DNA from: Glandiceps talaboti
Lineage: Eukaryota > Hemichordata > Enteropneusta > Spengelidae
Assembly: GCF_964340395.1 (NCBI RefSeq)
Contig: NC_135551.1
Location: 29,235,880-29,297,879, forward strand
Length of the DNA: 62,000 nucleotides
Reading direction: 5' to 3'
Under the pieces are notes generated by a model. It was not told the DNA's origin, searched no databases, and saw only the letters and a program-made list of their open reading frames with translations. This document shows positions 23,319-35,156 of the stretch, in pieces; position 1 is the first letter of the stretch; each line of letters begins with the position of its first letter. A program made the position numbers and the translations under genes.

Positions 23319-26174
23319 ATAAGCTTTACTCATTCTGTATTTGATAACTTTTGCTCTCGTATGTGAAATGATAACGGGTGGGTGAAACAGTCGGGTGAAC
23401 GCAACCCTCAACACCCCCAGCAACTACAAGTAACTTGGAAGATGACAAACATTTTCCGTACATAAACTTAAAGTCAAAACATTAACAATTTATGACACTA
23501 AAAATATCTGCCAAGGGAGTGGAGCCAGTCTATGAAAATAGCTCTCAGGGAGATGTTTAAGCATTGTACAAGGAATACTGTCAACCGTAATATATGGGTT
23601 GTATTATTATTACTGCTACTAGACGCTACATGCAAGGTAGTGAGCTTACCCTAGGCTAATTCACAAAGTGGGGTATTTTTTTCCTGTCAGGATTAAATCC
23701 ATCTACCACACAGAGAAAACAAATCACATCAACGTTTTAGAACAGAAACATCATGCAAGTCCGCCAGACAACATGGCAGCACATCTAATATTCATTTAGT
23801 CCATCAAAACAATATTCAGTTGGCTTGATGACAACTACATTAGGACGCTATCAGCATAAATTTAATAGCATGTACTGCACTTATATACTTGTAGAATATG
23901 ATATTAAATTCACAATGTTGTTACACCCACTTTCTAATGCGTTTTACGTTTTGAAGAACCCCCTTTGATATCGTGACTGACTCAACAGATTAAATCATCA
24001 CATTTCGTATCCTAATTACTATTTAGACGTTAAGATGTTTTAGTAGTTGAAACCCGCACAAGTGTAGTATGTCTTGCAGTCAGAACCATTTCGCTTTGAT
24101 CATACCGGTCCACTCACTTTTAAACTTCGTCAAAGACAGACTTTATCATGAATTCGACTTAAAATACTATACAACGTAGCACAAATACCACAGCGTCTAA
24201 TCCCACTAAGTTCTTTTCCTTCATGCACGTTACATAATGAAAGAACATACAAGAAAATTGAAGTTGCCTTGGCGTTTCACTTGTAGAAAATGGTGGTTTT
24301 TACATTAAACATAGACACATTGCAACTCCAAACTAACCATTCTAACTGACAGAGGCACAACACAGCAGGGTCCTTTACCTAATCACATTGAAAAAGTGAT
24401 GAGCATTGCTATTCTTTTCGAGTGCAGTAGAAAACAGGCGTGTGTTGGACTTGATGATTTGTTTAGTTTCAATTGTTCACTTTTCTACTCATAATCTGTT
24501 CCTACATCCCAACTATTGAGTGTTTGTAAATATTGTGTCTGGTCACATAAGGGGAGCGTCAAGATTCAATTTCCCTTCCATTAAAGTGAGCCAGTTAAAT
24601 CTACTCAAATCAGGGAAAAAAACGAGAATAAAATACTGAAACTGTGTTGTTTAATTTAACCATCAGAATGTTAGCAGCGATGTCTTCAATCAGGCATGTC
24701 CAATAATGCCTAATACGAAAATCATACACACTGACGCGATTTTATTGAAATACTTATTATGTTAAGAATATATATTGAAACCGGAAAAACATAAAATCAA
24801 CATCAGTAGGTGGGCCACGTATTACAAAGATGAGAGCAACGATGTAAAGTCAAACATGTCGTAAAATATAAACAACACAAACATTCTGTCTTCATTGAAC
24901 TCAATAAATGATTCATACTTCAATAGACTCTCTAGACTACTAGATATAATACACAACTCTCATTTTTCTTATTTCCTGGATGGGATAGTAAATCGACTTA
25001 CACAATCTTGTCGCGGGTCTAGGGGCCATCAACCCAACCGTAACTTATCAAGGGTCGCGACTCAGTGAGGTGCTAATTATATATTCAAAATCACACAATG
25101 AAAATTGAATTGTATCGTATTGTTTTCATTTATTCTTACCAATGTTTGCATACTAAACGTATAGTATAGACACAAGAGGTACAATAGTGAAGGACATGAC
25201 AAATAGCTATAACTGGGCTAATGAGACAAATAACGTAATAAAAAGGGCTATTTCATTCACATTAACACATGACGTCAGGGATAGCTAATGTGTAAAATCA
25301 ACTACCCGCCCTATTAATAAATTTGAAAGTTTAATAACCCTACTTTGATATGCATCAACTATGTAGAAGAGAAAACTTCAGTACAGACGATAACAAATGC
25401 GATTTCTGTGTGGGAAATTCAAACATTTGAATTTAGAGGACGGCATTAACTGATTATCATGACCAGTTACGAACTTTAAAACATACAAGTATTATTCAAC
25501 AGCTGCGTGTATGGTTATTCATTAAATAATAACCGAAGGTGATGATGACATAAGGATACTGATTAAGACGATATGACACGAGTTAATGAACTCTCTCTCA
25601 TCAATAAAATGCAAGTAATATAAGTTATTACTTTTCAATTATCTGAGATCAGTGTTTTCTCATCTTCAAATTTCTTTCACTATAAATTCATTTGATCATA
25701 AAGTGGAAACAATTCAGCGTTCCATGACCTCATGTTGACCTTTCCTACCGAAGGCTATATAAGACATTGTATATCATTGGTTGACAGTGAGCTATCAACA
25801 TTTACATAAGGTGATAGACGCATTAACGCTAGTTAACAGTAACATGTGAGTAAAGGTGTGATGAGATGAACTGTCAATGACAATGTAATTCAGTTGTTGG
25901 AAAAAGGCTGTGTTATATATATTTGAAATAAATAAAATATGAATAGACAAATTGGGTCAGGCCAATTAGAGTTTATTATATGAAGATACTTGATATCTTT
26001 GAAGGAGAATAAGTACCAAAAATGATTATATGTATGGCTTCAAGACAAGTAGTTGAATGAAGGATATGCATATCGCATGGAACGACTAAAGCAGATATTT
26101 TGATAACGAACCTACGCATCGAAGAATATAGGCATGTGGAGGTGAAACTGCCAATGAAACAACATACAAACAAA
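23319..26174. other. Non-coding stretch
   Basis: About 2.9 kb without recognisable genes. One perfect CRE-like TGACGTCA occurs at 25270-25277. A CpG-containing segment near 25009-25070 has no identifiable function. Confidence 0.5.
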
Positions 26175-26224
26175 TCAACCAACCAAACAACCAACCAACC
26201 AACTAGTCAACCAACCAGCTTTCC

Positions 26225-26269
<45 letters not shown>

Positions 26270-26424
26270 ACAAACAAACGAACGAACGAACGAACGAACG
26301 AACATAAAAGTTATACACTGATAATATTGAGACAAAAATCAACCAACCAACCATCCAACCAATTTGCCAACCAACCTGCTAAGCAACCAACTAAACAAAC
26401 AAACAAACAAACAAACAAACAAAC
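26175..26424. repeat. ACCA / ACA / AACG / AAAC compound repeats
   Basis: ACCA units (26175-26216), about 14 ACA units (to about 26268), AAAC and six AACG units (to about 26303), then after a 35-bp gap ACCA-type and eight or nine AAAC units ending at 26424. All are A/C-biased on the + strand, which suggests a common A-C-rich ancestor. Confidence 0.92.
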
Positions 26425-27556
26425 AGAGAAGTTACACACCTAGGAATACTGAAACACAAAGCAAGGCCCACAACCAAGCAACACGACCTTTGGTACTTAT
26501 AATTATATGTATAACATTGACTTAAATACGAGAAAGATAAGACATAGTATAATTCACCTAATAAGACATTTATTCAACGGAATACAGTCTCCATTAGGAG
26601 CTATCGCCTTTACAGTAAACACACTTTGACATTATATTGATAGATGATGTTATAAAACACACTTTCATTTCTGTAATTATCTGCTCAGAATCTCTTTAGT
26701 ATGGATGTCATCACTTCAGTGAGTTGCTACATAGAACGTGTAGTCGATTCAGCTTGACATGGCATCGCATGACATGGCATGGCATTGTTAATTTGACTAT
26801 CGCTCCGTCTATTTTTTTTCCTGACTGTTAGTCTGTTTGTTTGTTCGATAGCGTGTATGTCGACGTCAGTGTCTCTATCCTTTTCTTCGAGCCTTTCTTC
26901 CTATAAACCAGGAGATTGTTGGAATTTTATCACACAAAATTTACATATTTGTTACCCACTTTCATTGCAGATGGCAGCTGTCACAGCAAATGATTAATCC
27001 CAGAAGATGAATTACACATAAGGACAGTACAGTATGATGAGTGGAGATGGAGAGAACTACTCTAGCTTTTTTAAAGAGAAACGAGAATGACCCCAAATTA
27101 CTTGACACATCCGTGCTCATTAAAAAGGATATGCTATTTCATTATCATCATGTATAAAAAAGTATTCATATATATTTTATTGCGGAGGAGTCATTACTTC
27201 ACACTTCTTATTCTACATAGCCGTATGGGAGCTAGCTAAAGTTTACGACAGGTTACATCAGGGACTTACATAGACGTAAATCATCTTACCTCTTGATGGC
27301 AACTCTAAGACACGTTTTCAGGCAAGCCAGAATAGGGATTTAGCTTAATTCTCCATGACGGAACTAGTATGGAGATAGAATGAAGTAAGGATACAGATAG
27401 CCACGCAGTCACTAAGCCAACACTCAATATTCTAGTCACCATTACTTAGCATCCTGATCACCCACAGACAGAAACATATTGGTGAAATGGGATGGTAGGT
27501 AGTGTTGTATTATGTATCGTTAGAGACTTAAAGTTCCCATATACATGAATGCATGC
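26425..27556. other. Non-coding stretch
   Basis: No gene recognised. A small cluster of GGCAT-type words (CATGGCATCGCATGACATGGCATGG in overlapping pieces) lies at about 26757-26785. Confidence 0.5.
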
Positions 27557-27582
27557 CTACCTACGTACGCACGTACGTACGT

Positions 27583-27666
<84 letters not shown>

Positions 27667-27806
27667 GTACATACATACATGCATACATACATACATACAT
27701 ACATACATACATACATACATACATGCATGCATGCATGCATGCGCATGCATGCATACATACATACATACATACATACATACATACATACATACATACATAC
27801 ATACAT

Positions 27807-27846
<40 letters not shown>

Positions 27847-27950
27847 ACATACATACATACATACATACATACATACATACATACATACATACATACATAC
27901 ATACATACATACATACATAAATATGTACATGCATATATATATATATACAT
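27557..27950. repeat. Compound CGTA / CA / TA / CATA / CATG / CATA / CA / CATA array
   Basis: Nearly 390 bp. A CATG block (about 27721-27752) is framed by CATA blocks, with CA and TA blocks to the left and a CA block inside the right CATA arm. Frames in it are repeat artefacts. Confidence 0.95.
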
Positions 27951-28268
27951 ATTTATTTTATCTATTTATTTACAATTATTCAGTTAAAACACAGACTTGG
28001 CCTATATTGTTTTATGTTGTTTTTGTCCCAGTAGAGAAATATACTTTAAAAAGTTGTTTTATTGATTAACAATATAAAATAATCTCACAATTCTCATCCT
28101 ATATGGTCACTCTAAACATGGTAGTGGTCTTGTTCTAGTTAATCTCCAATTAAAAATGTCAACTTAGTTTTCCACTATTATATATCTAAGACAACACAAA
28201 AGTGTGGACAGCTACTAATTAGTGTCACCTCGTACAAGGTTGCATAAGGGAGCCTTCCGTAATTATAA
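27951..28268. other. Non-coding stretch
   Basis: Nothing recognisable between the microsatellite and the GGGAGGG repeat. Confidence 0.5.
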
Positions 28269-28375
28269 GGGGAGGGCCAGGAGAATCAGGGTGTGTGTCA
28301 CTTTTTACAAATCCTATCTCAGGGGAGGGCCATATTTTAGCAAATGTGATTAAGGGAGGGTCAGATTTTACTTTG
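28269..28375 (+). repeat. GGGAGGG-type short direct repeats
   Basis: GGGGAGGGCCA recurs at 28269 and 28322, and AGGGAGGGTCAGATTTTACTTT follows at 28353. The shared pattern is GGGAGGG(C/T)CA followed by TATTTTA/GATTTTAC. A fourth relative, GGGTCATATTTTACGAAAG, lies at 28916-28934. This looks like a decayed interspersed or tandem repeat of unknown family. Confidence 0.6.
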
Positions 28376-28454
28376 ACACACTGTATTGTCTTACCTTTGC
28401 AATATTTTGGGGTTTTCTGCTATTCCGTCTTGAGAAGAGAGCAGCGTCAGTGGG

Positions 28455-28485
28455 GGTTAGGGTTGGGGTTAAAGTTAGGGTTAGG
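28455..28485 (+). repeat. Interstitial telomere-like TTAGGG stretch
   Basis: GGTTAGGGTTGGGGTT is followed by AAAG and TTAGGGTTAGG. Three perfect TTAGGG or GGTTAGG units with one variant sit within 31 bp. TTAGGG is the ancestral animal telomere repeat. The context is internal and flanked by unique DNA. Confidence 0.7.
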
Positions 28486-28895
28486 TATCATAATATTAGC
28501 CCATATCAATCAAATTGCTGCAGTCAATACACTCTCGACTGTAATGTGAGGAAAGAAGTGGGTCTCACAGGAGAAAAACGGAAGCAGTTGGGTATTATGG
28601 GGATAATATTGTGGTGATGTTGACTTCGGTTTCATCAGTCAGTAGTGTGCCTGTCTAATCTTTGGGAGTTTGTGGCCTTTAGCTCAGCCAATGAGATCAC
28701 AGGTATTGATTAATGCGGTGCCTTCACACATAGTCACATGGTGGGCAATGGCTTTAAGGCTTTCAACATGGTGGCAGCGGTGGGATTAAGTCCTTACCAT
28801 TGATTCTGGGACTCGTGTCCTTTTCCATTTCTGACAGCATTTTAAGTCATGTTTTTGAATTACTATAACAGGAATTACTTTAGCACGACGGAATC

Positions 28896-28916
28896 GGGGT
28901 GGGGGTGGGGGGTGGG
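28896..28916 (+). other. Strong G-quadruplex candidate
   Basis: Four guanine runs of 4, 5, 6 and 3 are separated by single T residues. This meets the usual rule of four runs of at least three G with loops of 1-7 and would give a very stable parallel quadruplex. It directly precedes a GGGTCATATTTTAC repeat copy. Confidence 0.75.
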
Positions 28917-28934
28917 TCATATTTTACGAAAGAA

Positions 28935-29127
28935 CCCGGGCTTGATTTCCTCTGGCCCTCCTCACTTACAAGTACTGAAGCTCCCTTTAGGGAGGGCTTG
29001 TGTAATCTACTACATCAACACTTGTCATTTCATGGTGAAAACACTTCAACTGCGGAAATATCACCCACATATCATATAAAGTTTCTATGAACATACGTTA
29101 GCACTTCAAGCGATAAATAAATAAATG
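28935..29127. other. Non-coding tail of GGGAGGG repeat region
   Basis: Contains CTCCCTTTAGGGAGGG (about 28981-28996), a small inverted pair of the GGGAGGG word. No gene is visible. Confidence 0.45.
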
Positions 29128-29137
29128 TGTCTGTCTG

Positions 29138-29172
<35 letters not shown>

Positions 29173-29252
29173 GTATATACGTACGTACGTACGTACGTAT
29201 GTATGTATGTATGTATGTATGTATGTATGTATGTATGTATGTATGTATATAT
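29128..29252. repeat. Compound CTGT / CGTA / GTAT microsatellite
   Basis: CTGT units to about 29172, five CGTA units to about 29199, then about 12 GTAT units. Confidence 0.95.
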
Positions 29253-30236
29253 GGATGAATGGATGATTGCATTTAGAATAGTTTTTGCAGGTAGTTCATT
29301 AACATTTAATGGTGAGTAATCTCCAGAACCGATTCACATAGGTTGCTAAGCAATGAATAGAAACTATTTCTTCGAGATAGCAACAAACATCATGATATGT
29401 TTTTCATGAAAGCAAATAACAATCCAACGCCATTGTATGCATTTGATAACAACAGTTATTGGCGGAAAACGGTTCTCAAGAGATGGATGTACATCATTAC
29501 ATGGCATAGTTGTAATAAAATACAACAAAAATGTTCACGTTCTCCCTGTCAAATCCATATCTCATTATATGCATCATTTAGTAGACTACATCTAAAGATG
29601 AGGATGAGTGTGTTCTCGTGTTGGGTATTCTTTTATCTCAGGCAGTCGATCTAAATGGCAAATATGCAATGGATAGATGGAAATATTTATCTCATTGTAA
29701 GTTAGTGTTTCATTTATGTACATGTAAATTGTACAAAGATGTCCACACGACCTGTTAGAAAACATAGTCAACGCACCATGCCTATAATTCCAAATTGTGT
29801 TCAAATCTTTCATTAGTTGTACTTTATAGGTAGCTGAAAAACTACGATTAAAGGATTTTCTATATTTTGTACATGTATCATAGGGTGTGCCTTAAAGTAT
29901 TTCTGTGTTTAGTCCCACGATTCTTCATAATCCGGTTAAGTGGGACTGACATAGCAGTCCTGGCACAAAATTTAAATCCTGTCGGCACTCAGACAAAATT
30001 CATATATATCTCCGTATCTCAGACGCCCACGTTGTCGCTGGCGCAATTGTCTGATATTGTTGTCGTTATTTGCGAAGAGATATATCCATCACGACATTAC
30101 GTATCAGATTTGATATTCAAATGCACAGTCGTTGCATGACATACAGAAAATATATTTTCTAGTTGCAAATGAATGTATTTTTTGTGCTATTTCCTTTCAG
30201 TTTGGTGTTTGAAGGCCTGAATATAGTAAGCCATTG
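29253..30236. other. Non-coding stretch
   Basis: No recognised gene. The frame 29867-30139 has a somewhat balanced composition but matches no family I know. Confidence 0.45.

Positions 30237-30324
<88 letters not shown>
30237..30324. repeat. Pure TA microsatellite
   Basis: More than 40 TA units, immediately 5' (on +) of the segment holding the hammerhead motif. Confidence 0.97.
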
Positions 30325-30328
<4 letters not shown>

Positions 30329-30365
30329 AAAATGAAAGAAGACGAGTCTGATATTACATAGTGGA

Positions 30366-30409
30366 ATTACACTACGGACCGTTTCACCCGAAGGATCGTC
30401 AGGTGTAAT
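30366..30409 (-). ncRNA. Hammerhead ribozyme-like motif (type I)
   Basis: Read on the minus strand, 44 nt carry all parts in order. These are stem I arm ATTACAC, core CTGACGA (fits CUGANGA), hairpin TCCTTCGGGT, core GAA, stem III ACG-GTC-CGT (three pairs, triloop), cleavage-site A after GT (a GUA triplet) and stem I arm GTGTAAT, which pairs perfectly over 7 bp. A short stem III is typical of hammerheads carried by animal retrozymes and Penelope-like retroelements. Oddity: stem II pairs best as ATCC/GGGT, which uses the normally unpaired core A; otherwise a T is left bulged. Activity may therefore be reduced. It would cleave between 30373 and 30372 (+ numbering). No reverse transcriptase is visible nearby. 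Confidence 0.6.
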
Positions 30410-30651
30410 AGTGTGGTTTAATAGTATTCGTTAGCTATACATCCTGCATTATGTACATAACTTGTGTGTGTTCACTGATGGCTGTGTGTACACAAAAAGA
30501 TTGACAACAAAGGTTACGTATTATTAAGTAAGAACTTGTTAGCGTGCCGGCATTTACTGATTAATTCAGTTCTGCTGTTCAAGTTGTATGTATGATAGCT
30601 CTCCAAGGTGATCGAGCACTCTACTTGGCGAAAGAAGAATGAAATTATATG

Positions 30652-30670
30652 TATATATATATATACACAC

Positions 30671-30757
<87 letters not shown>
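30652..30757. repeat. TA microsatellite with short CA interruption
   Basis: TA repeats with a brief ACACAC and CATATACAT interruption near 30665-30678, then about 40 TA units. Confidence 0.95.
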
Positions 30758-30760
<3 letters not shown>

Positions 30761-30822
30761 TAACTATTACGCTCTGCCACTGCGGTATAGAGCACTGTCT
30801 TAGCAGATTGATACTCACCGAG
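30758..30822 (+). repeat. Unique spacer between TA arrays, weakly tRNA-like
   Basis: About 65 bp with GGTATAGAGCACTGTCTTAGCA (in overlapping words) resembles the D-arm to anticodon-arm part of a tRNA-derived element. No B-box follows because a TA array starts at 30823. Possibly a truncated SINE head with TA expansions on both sides. Confidence 0.25.
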
Positions 30823-30901
<79 letters not shown>

Positions 30902-30913
30902 TATATATATATA
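30823..30913. repeat. TA / CA / TA microsatellite
   Basis: About 30 TA units, eight CA units, then a short TA block. Confidence 0.95.
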
Positions 30914-33858
30914 AACTCAGGTAGTAGGTTTTCACGTCTGTGTAAGGATATACACAGGTATTAAATTGACATTGTTTGAAATTTAGGCAGCTGCTGCTCA
31001 ATACCTAGTAACAGATATATGCAAATGAAAACAAGAATCATTAAAAACCGTCTGTGATATACTTTGATTGAGACAGAATCAATACTTGGAGAGTTAAAGG
31101 CTCACAATACGCAATATCAAAACGAGACACCTTAGCCTACCTATAGCTTTTCTTCTAATCAATCAAGATATACCATACAAATTAATGTTTCGGTTCGGTT
31201 GACATATGATCCTACTTCATTGTGTAGTGCATACATAGGCATATTCTACTAGATAGGCGGCTTATCAGACTCATTACACTAAACCGTGGTTTTAAGTAAA
31301 AAGACTAGATAATCAGCTTTCACATATTTGGATGGATATGAATTGCATCTTTCGAAGTCCTTCATTTGACCTTTTGCCCTAAATTACTCCTCTGAAGGGG
31401 AACGTCACTCCATGAAATAGAGACATTTTCATAAACTATGGGTTCTGGAGAGTAATTTTATGACTTTACATCGCCTACAATTATTTGCGATTTCAAAGAA
31501 ACATCAAGTTGATCTTATACATATAAAGGGTATCTTTGCTATGGGCTATTGCATCATGGGAGATAGCAGAAATACATTGCTCAATGGTTGATCATTAAAT
31601 AACAAAATTAAGGGTGTCTGGAACTATGTGGATACCCTTAGTAGGTCACTAGAGACAACAACAAACCAGAAACAACTAAAACTACAACAACCCAAGGTCA
31701 GTCCATATATATGTAAAGTTTCTTTGGGGGCACCCTATACGTAAGGAGACAGTCTGAGAGCTCAGCCCGTATATTTCAAGGGTATGGTATCACTCTCAAC
31801 CATAAGCCTACAAACACCCTGAGGTAGTTGCTGGGACCTAGGGATCCTATACCAGCAAGTCAAGGCTATGGACTGGTGTATCACATAGAGTGTAGACACT
31901 GCCAATTAGTCAGAAAGTGTGAGTAAATATCGGTAAATGTTGGTTAATAAGACATGTAGAGTGTAGTTTTTGTTTACTGATGTCTGTTACAACCACTAGC
32001 AATGTATTTTTTCACAATGCTGTTGAGTTTTGTTCACCTAGTGACTATGCTCGCCATAGGCTACGTGCTATCCATGTCTCTTTATGACGTCATAAAATCC
32101 CGTGGTCTAGGTGGGACCGGAAATACCCGGAAACTCTCGAAGTAAATCCGAAGGGAAGTGACTGAAAAAGGGTCATTTTAAGGTGTTTGCAGACGCTTTT
32201 GAAAAGTTTTAAAACCAGAATGCATTTCACAAACATGTCGTCTAGCAAATTAGCGATAGTGAATGTGAGCATTTTGAATCACCTTTAAATATACTCTCTC
32301 AAGTTATCTGTCATCATCTAAATTTGTCATTGTGTTTCTTGTTACTACATTACAAAAAGTAAAAGTTAGATTAATGTAAATAGGTCATAAAAATTCGACT
32401 ACTTTGTTTTTCAAATATCCAAATTGTAGACTTCTTATTACAAACTGATTAATTAGTCAACATACAAAATTACTGGCAGTATTTCATTAGAACAAGATGG
32501 CCACAACAGAAGACAATATATCATTCACTGCATGCCGTTGACTAACGACAAATGTTTTACATGAATTATGCATGAATTTGAAGGTTAATATAGTAGATGC
32601 CTTGAAATTAAACCCGGCTTAAGCAAAATTTAACATAACTAATTTGATATAACACAAAGTTACTATTTTGACATATTTTCCTTATAAAGCACACAATATT
32701 GATCTAACAAACATGTTTTATACATGATGGTCAACGTTCTAAGAACCACGAATGTGATTACTGCTGATGACAACTCTGAAAATCTGTAAAATGAAAACTG
32801 TGGTCTATTTATTCCGTATTCGGAGGCCATCGGCCCATAGATACAATATACCAATATTACAGTAAAGCAGTATTGAAAAGGCAATGAAACTGTTACATAA
32901 CACTGATAACTTCTTTACGTAGTTTCATGGCATGAGATAAGAATACTACGAGACGTTGTAGTGTATCTACATTGTTAGAAGAAAGTAAATCGACAAAGTT
33001 CTGTACAGACGGAGGATCAAAGTAAAATCTAGAAATATATTTTTCCCTATGGTTATTGAAAAATGAACATATTAATACTTTTTTTTAGATGAACACAAAT
33101 CTACCTAAGCGACGTTTCATAATCACATGAAGTATGCAAGAATTGGCATTGCCGACATATTCATTTGAGAACATGCAGTGCACAATCAAATGCAGTATTT
33201 AGGAGACGTATAACAAAAAACTATAGATCATGATGAGAAATAGGCTGATATTTATATTGCAAATATTATCCATTGGATTAAGGATGATCATACATTATAT
33301 ATGAACCATGGCATGATGTCGTTAGCAATACGGAGGATTAGAACTGGAATCGGATTATTTGGTGTCGTGTTACGAATATAAACCCTGCTTTTGGCAACTA
33401 TAACTTGTTTACAAGGGGGATTACATTCGTAGTTGAATACCAATGGGTTTCGAATTATGACACGGAATATCGTACACATTTATGACCTAAGGTTAGGTAA
33501 TGGAAGACAAGTGCGATCGTAGGCTAATAGCATACGTGCATTAAGATATAGGCAATAAACGTACATTGTATGCATGTCATTATATAATAGAGGTCTTTAT
33601 AGTTGGGCTTGATTTCTATGTATACATAGCCTGAAACAAATGCTTTTGAAATCTGTGATTGTAAAACCCTCCCAATACTCCTCGATCGTTCTGAAAGCTG
33701 AAAGTTGGGCTTCTATCCAGTTGGCGATAGTGAAGACATCCAAAAAAGATGTTATGTTCTATACTCAGATTCTACATCAATACACCAATTGTTGCTATGG
33801 GTACAGTTACTTTGAGAGTTCGCAGATACAGTAGCATTTAAACATATTGCTTGGGAAA

Positions 33859-33863
<5 letters not shown>
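30914..33863. other. Non-coding stretch with a CRE/ETS cluster
   Basis: No coding family recognised. 31610-31910 is less AT-rich but has no readable domain. The motif cluster at 32085-32134 is listed separately. GATGGCC at 32496-32502 resembles a start context but is followed by only 14 codons. Confidence 0.45.
32085..32134. promoter_or_regulatory. CRE plus two ETS-like sites
   Basis: TGACGTCA (32085-32092) sits within the longer palindrome TTATGACGTCATAA and is followed by ACCGGAAAT (32116-32124) and CCCGGAAAC (32126-32134), both ETS-type cores. About 100 bp downstream an ATG in good context (A at -3) at 32236 opens a 17-codon frame containing AAT|GTGAGC, a possible donor. It could be a promoter with a tiny first exon, or part of a repeat that carries a CRE like those at 45645 and 14510. 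Confidence 0.3.

Positions 33864-33957
<94 letters not shown>
33864..33957. repeat. Pure CAGA microsatellite
   Basis: About 23.5 uninterrupted CAGA units, the longest pure CAGA run in the window. Confidence 0.97.
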
Positions 33958-34048
33958 TACTTGTTCTATTAATGTGATACTTTCAATTAAGGTATGTTAT
34001 ATGGCTCAGTGAGTTTCTGCAAAGGCTTTTGAAAATAATAAATGATTT

Positions 34049-34079
34049 TTCGTAAATGTCAATAACTGACATTTACGAA
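34049..34079. repeat. Perfect 13-bp inverted repeat
   Basis: TTCGTAAATGTCA and TGACATTTACGAA are separated by ATAAC. It forms a 13-bp hairpin with a 5-nt loop just before the 34.1-kb tandem repeats. Confidence 0.9.
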
Positions 34080-34098
34080 CAAATTAAAAAACAACGAG

Positions 34099-34500
34099 AA
34101 CATTCAATTTTAGCTGAAAATGACCCCGGAATATTTTCATGTGGCATTGTCTAAGAATGATCCTGGAACATTCAATTTTATCGAAAAATGATCCCGTGAC
34201 ATTCTATTTTGATAATGTCGAACAATGATACTAGCAAATTCAATGAAAATGATCCTGGAACATCCAATTTTATTATAAATGATCCAGGGATATTCTCATG
34301 TGACATTTTTTAAGAATGATCCTGGAACATCCAATTTTATTAAAATATGATACCTGGACAATCTACTTTGATAGTGTCTAACAATGATGCTAGCAAATTC
34401 AATTTTATCTGAAAATGACACTGGAAAATTTAATTTTATCGTATAAATGATTGTCTAGGAATAATCCTGATTATTCATTTTTATCATAAAATGCACATGC
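34099..34500. repeat. Two-level degenerate tandem repeat (about 28 bp inside about 160 bp)
   Basis: The basic word is AATGATCCTGGAACATTCAATTTTAT-like, given here as AATGATCCTGG plus AACATTCAATTTTAT, repeated with heavy variation. A longer unit of about 160-165 bp repeats from about 34099, 34259 and (partial) 34424. It is recognised by its ordered variants TTTTCATGTGGCATTG / TTCTCATGTGACATT, and then TGATACTAGCAAATTC / TGATGCTAGCAAATTC. Confidence 0.8.
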
Positions 34501-35095
34501 GTATCGTTCTCGTTGTTTCTCGCCGTTGCCGCCGATGTCCCTGGGACGTATGATCCTGGGACATTGCTGAGGTTCACGTCTAGTCACGAGTTGTTTAAAC
34601 CCCCTGAAGTTGATGTAAATATGGTGTTATCGATGTCTCAGCAGAGGTAGATTATATCTGGTTGTATAGGTTATGTTTGGCTGGAAATCTATCATCGAGA
34701 ATGCTTATGTTCCCTAGGACGTTCAATGTGAATAAACATTTGCCACCCAGAGTAAAAGCAAACGAAATAAATAAACATTGCTTTGAAATGACGTGCTACT
34801 TTCATTTTTAGCAAATCATTCGGTTTTATCTGTGAAAATAGGCGTGGTATTGTCACAAATACAAAAAATTAGACTGGTCGTTGGAATGATACTTCATATA
34901 TAGATGATAGTTTGTGATACATCGTTGTGAAATCGAGTTTTCTTGTTTGATATATCTGAGTATAGGTATATAACATATTGCACACAATTTCTTTAATTCA
35001 CCACTTGAGTATAAATTTGGATTGTCGTTGCCATTTCGAGCAAATATGATGAACAAACTTAGCTCCTAAATGTGTGACAATCTTGCTTTAATCCT
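34501..35095. other. Non-coding stretch
   Basis: A short CpG-containing segment (34500-34590) includes GGGAC words related to the preceding repeat. No gene is visible. Confidence 0.45.
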
Positions 35096-35156
35096 GTATG
35101 TATGTATGTATGTATGTATGTATGTATGTATGTATGTATGTCTGTCTGTCTGTCTG
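35096..35156. repeat. GTAT then CTGT microsatellite
   Basis: About 11 TATG units followed by four TCTG units. Confidence 0.95.

Noticed and set aside
32497-32541. Start-like AAGATGGCC with a short frame
   Set aside because: Only 14 codons before a stop and no convincing splice donor.
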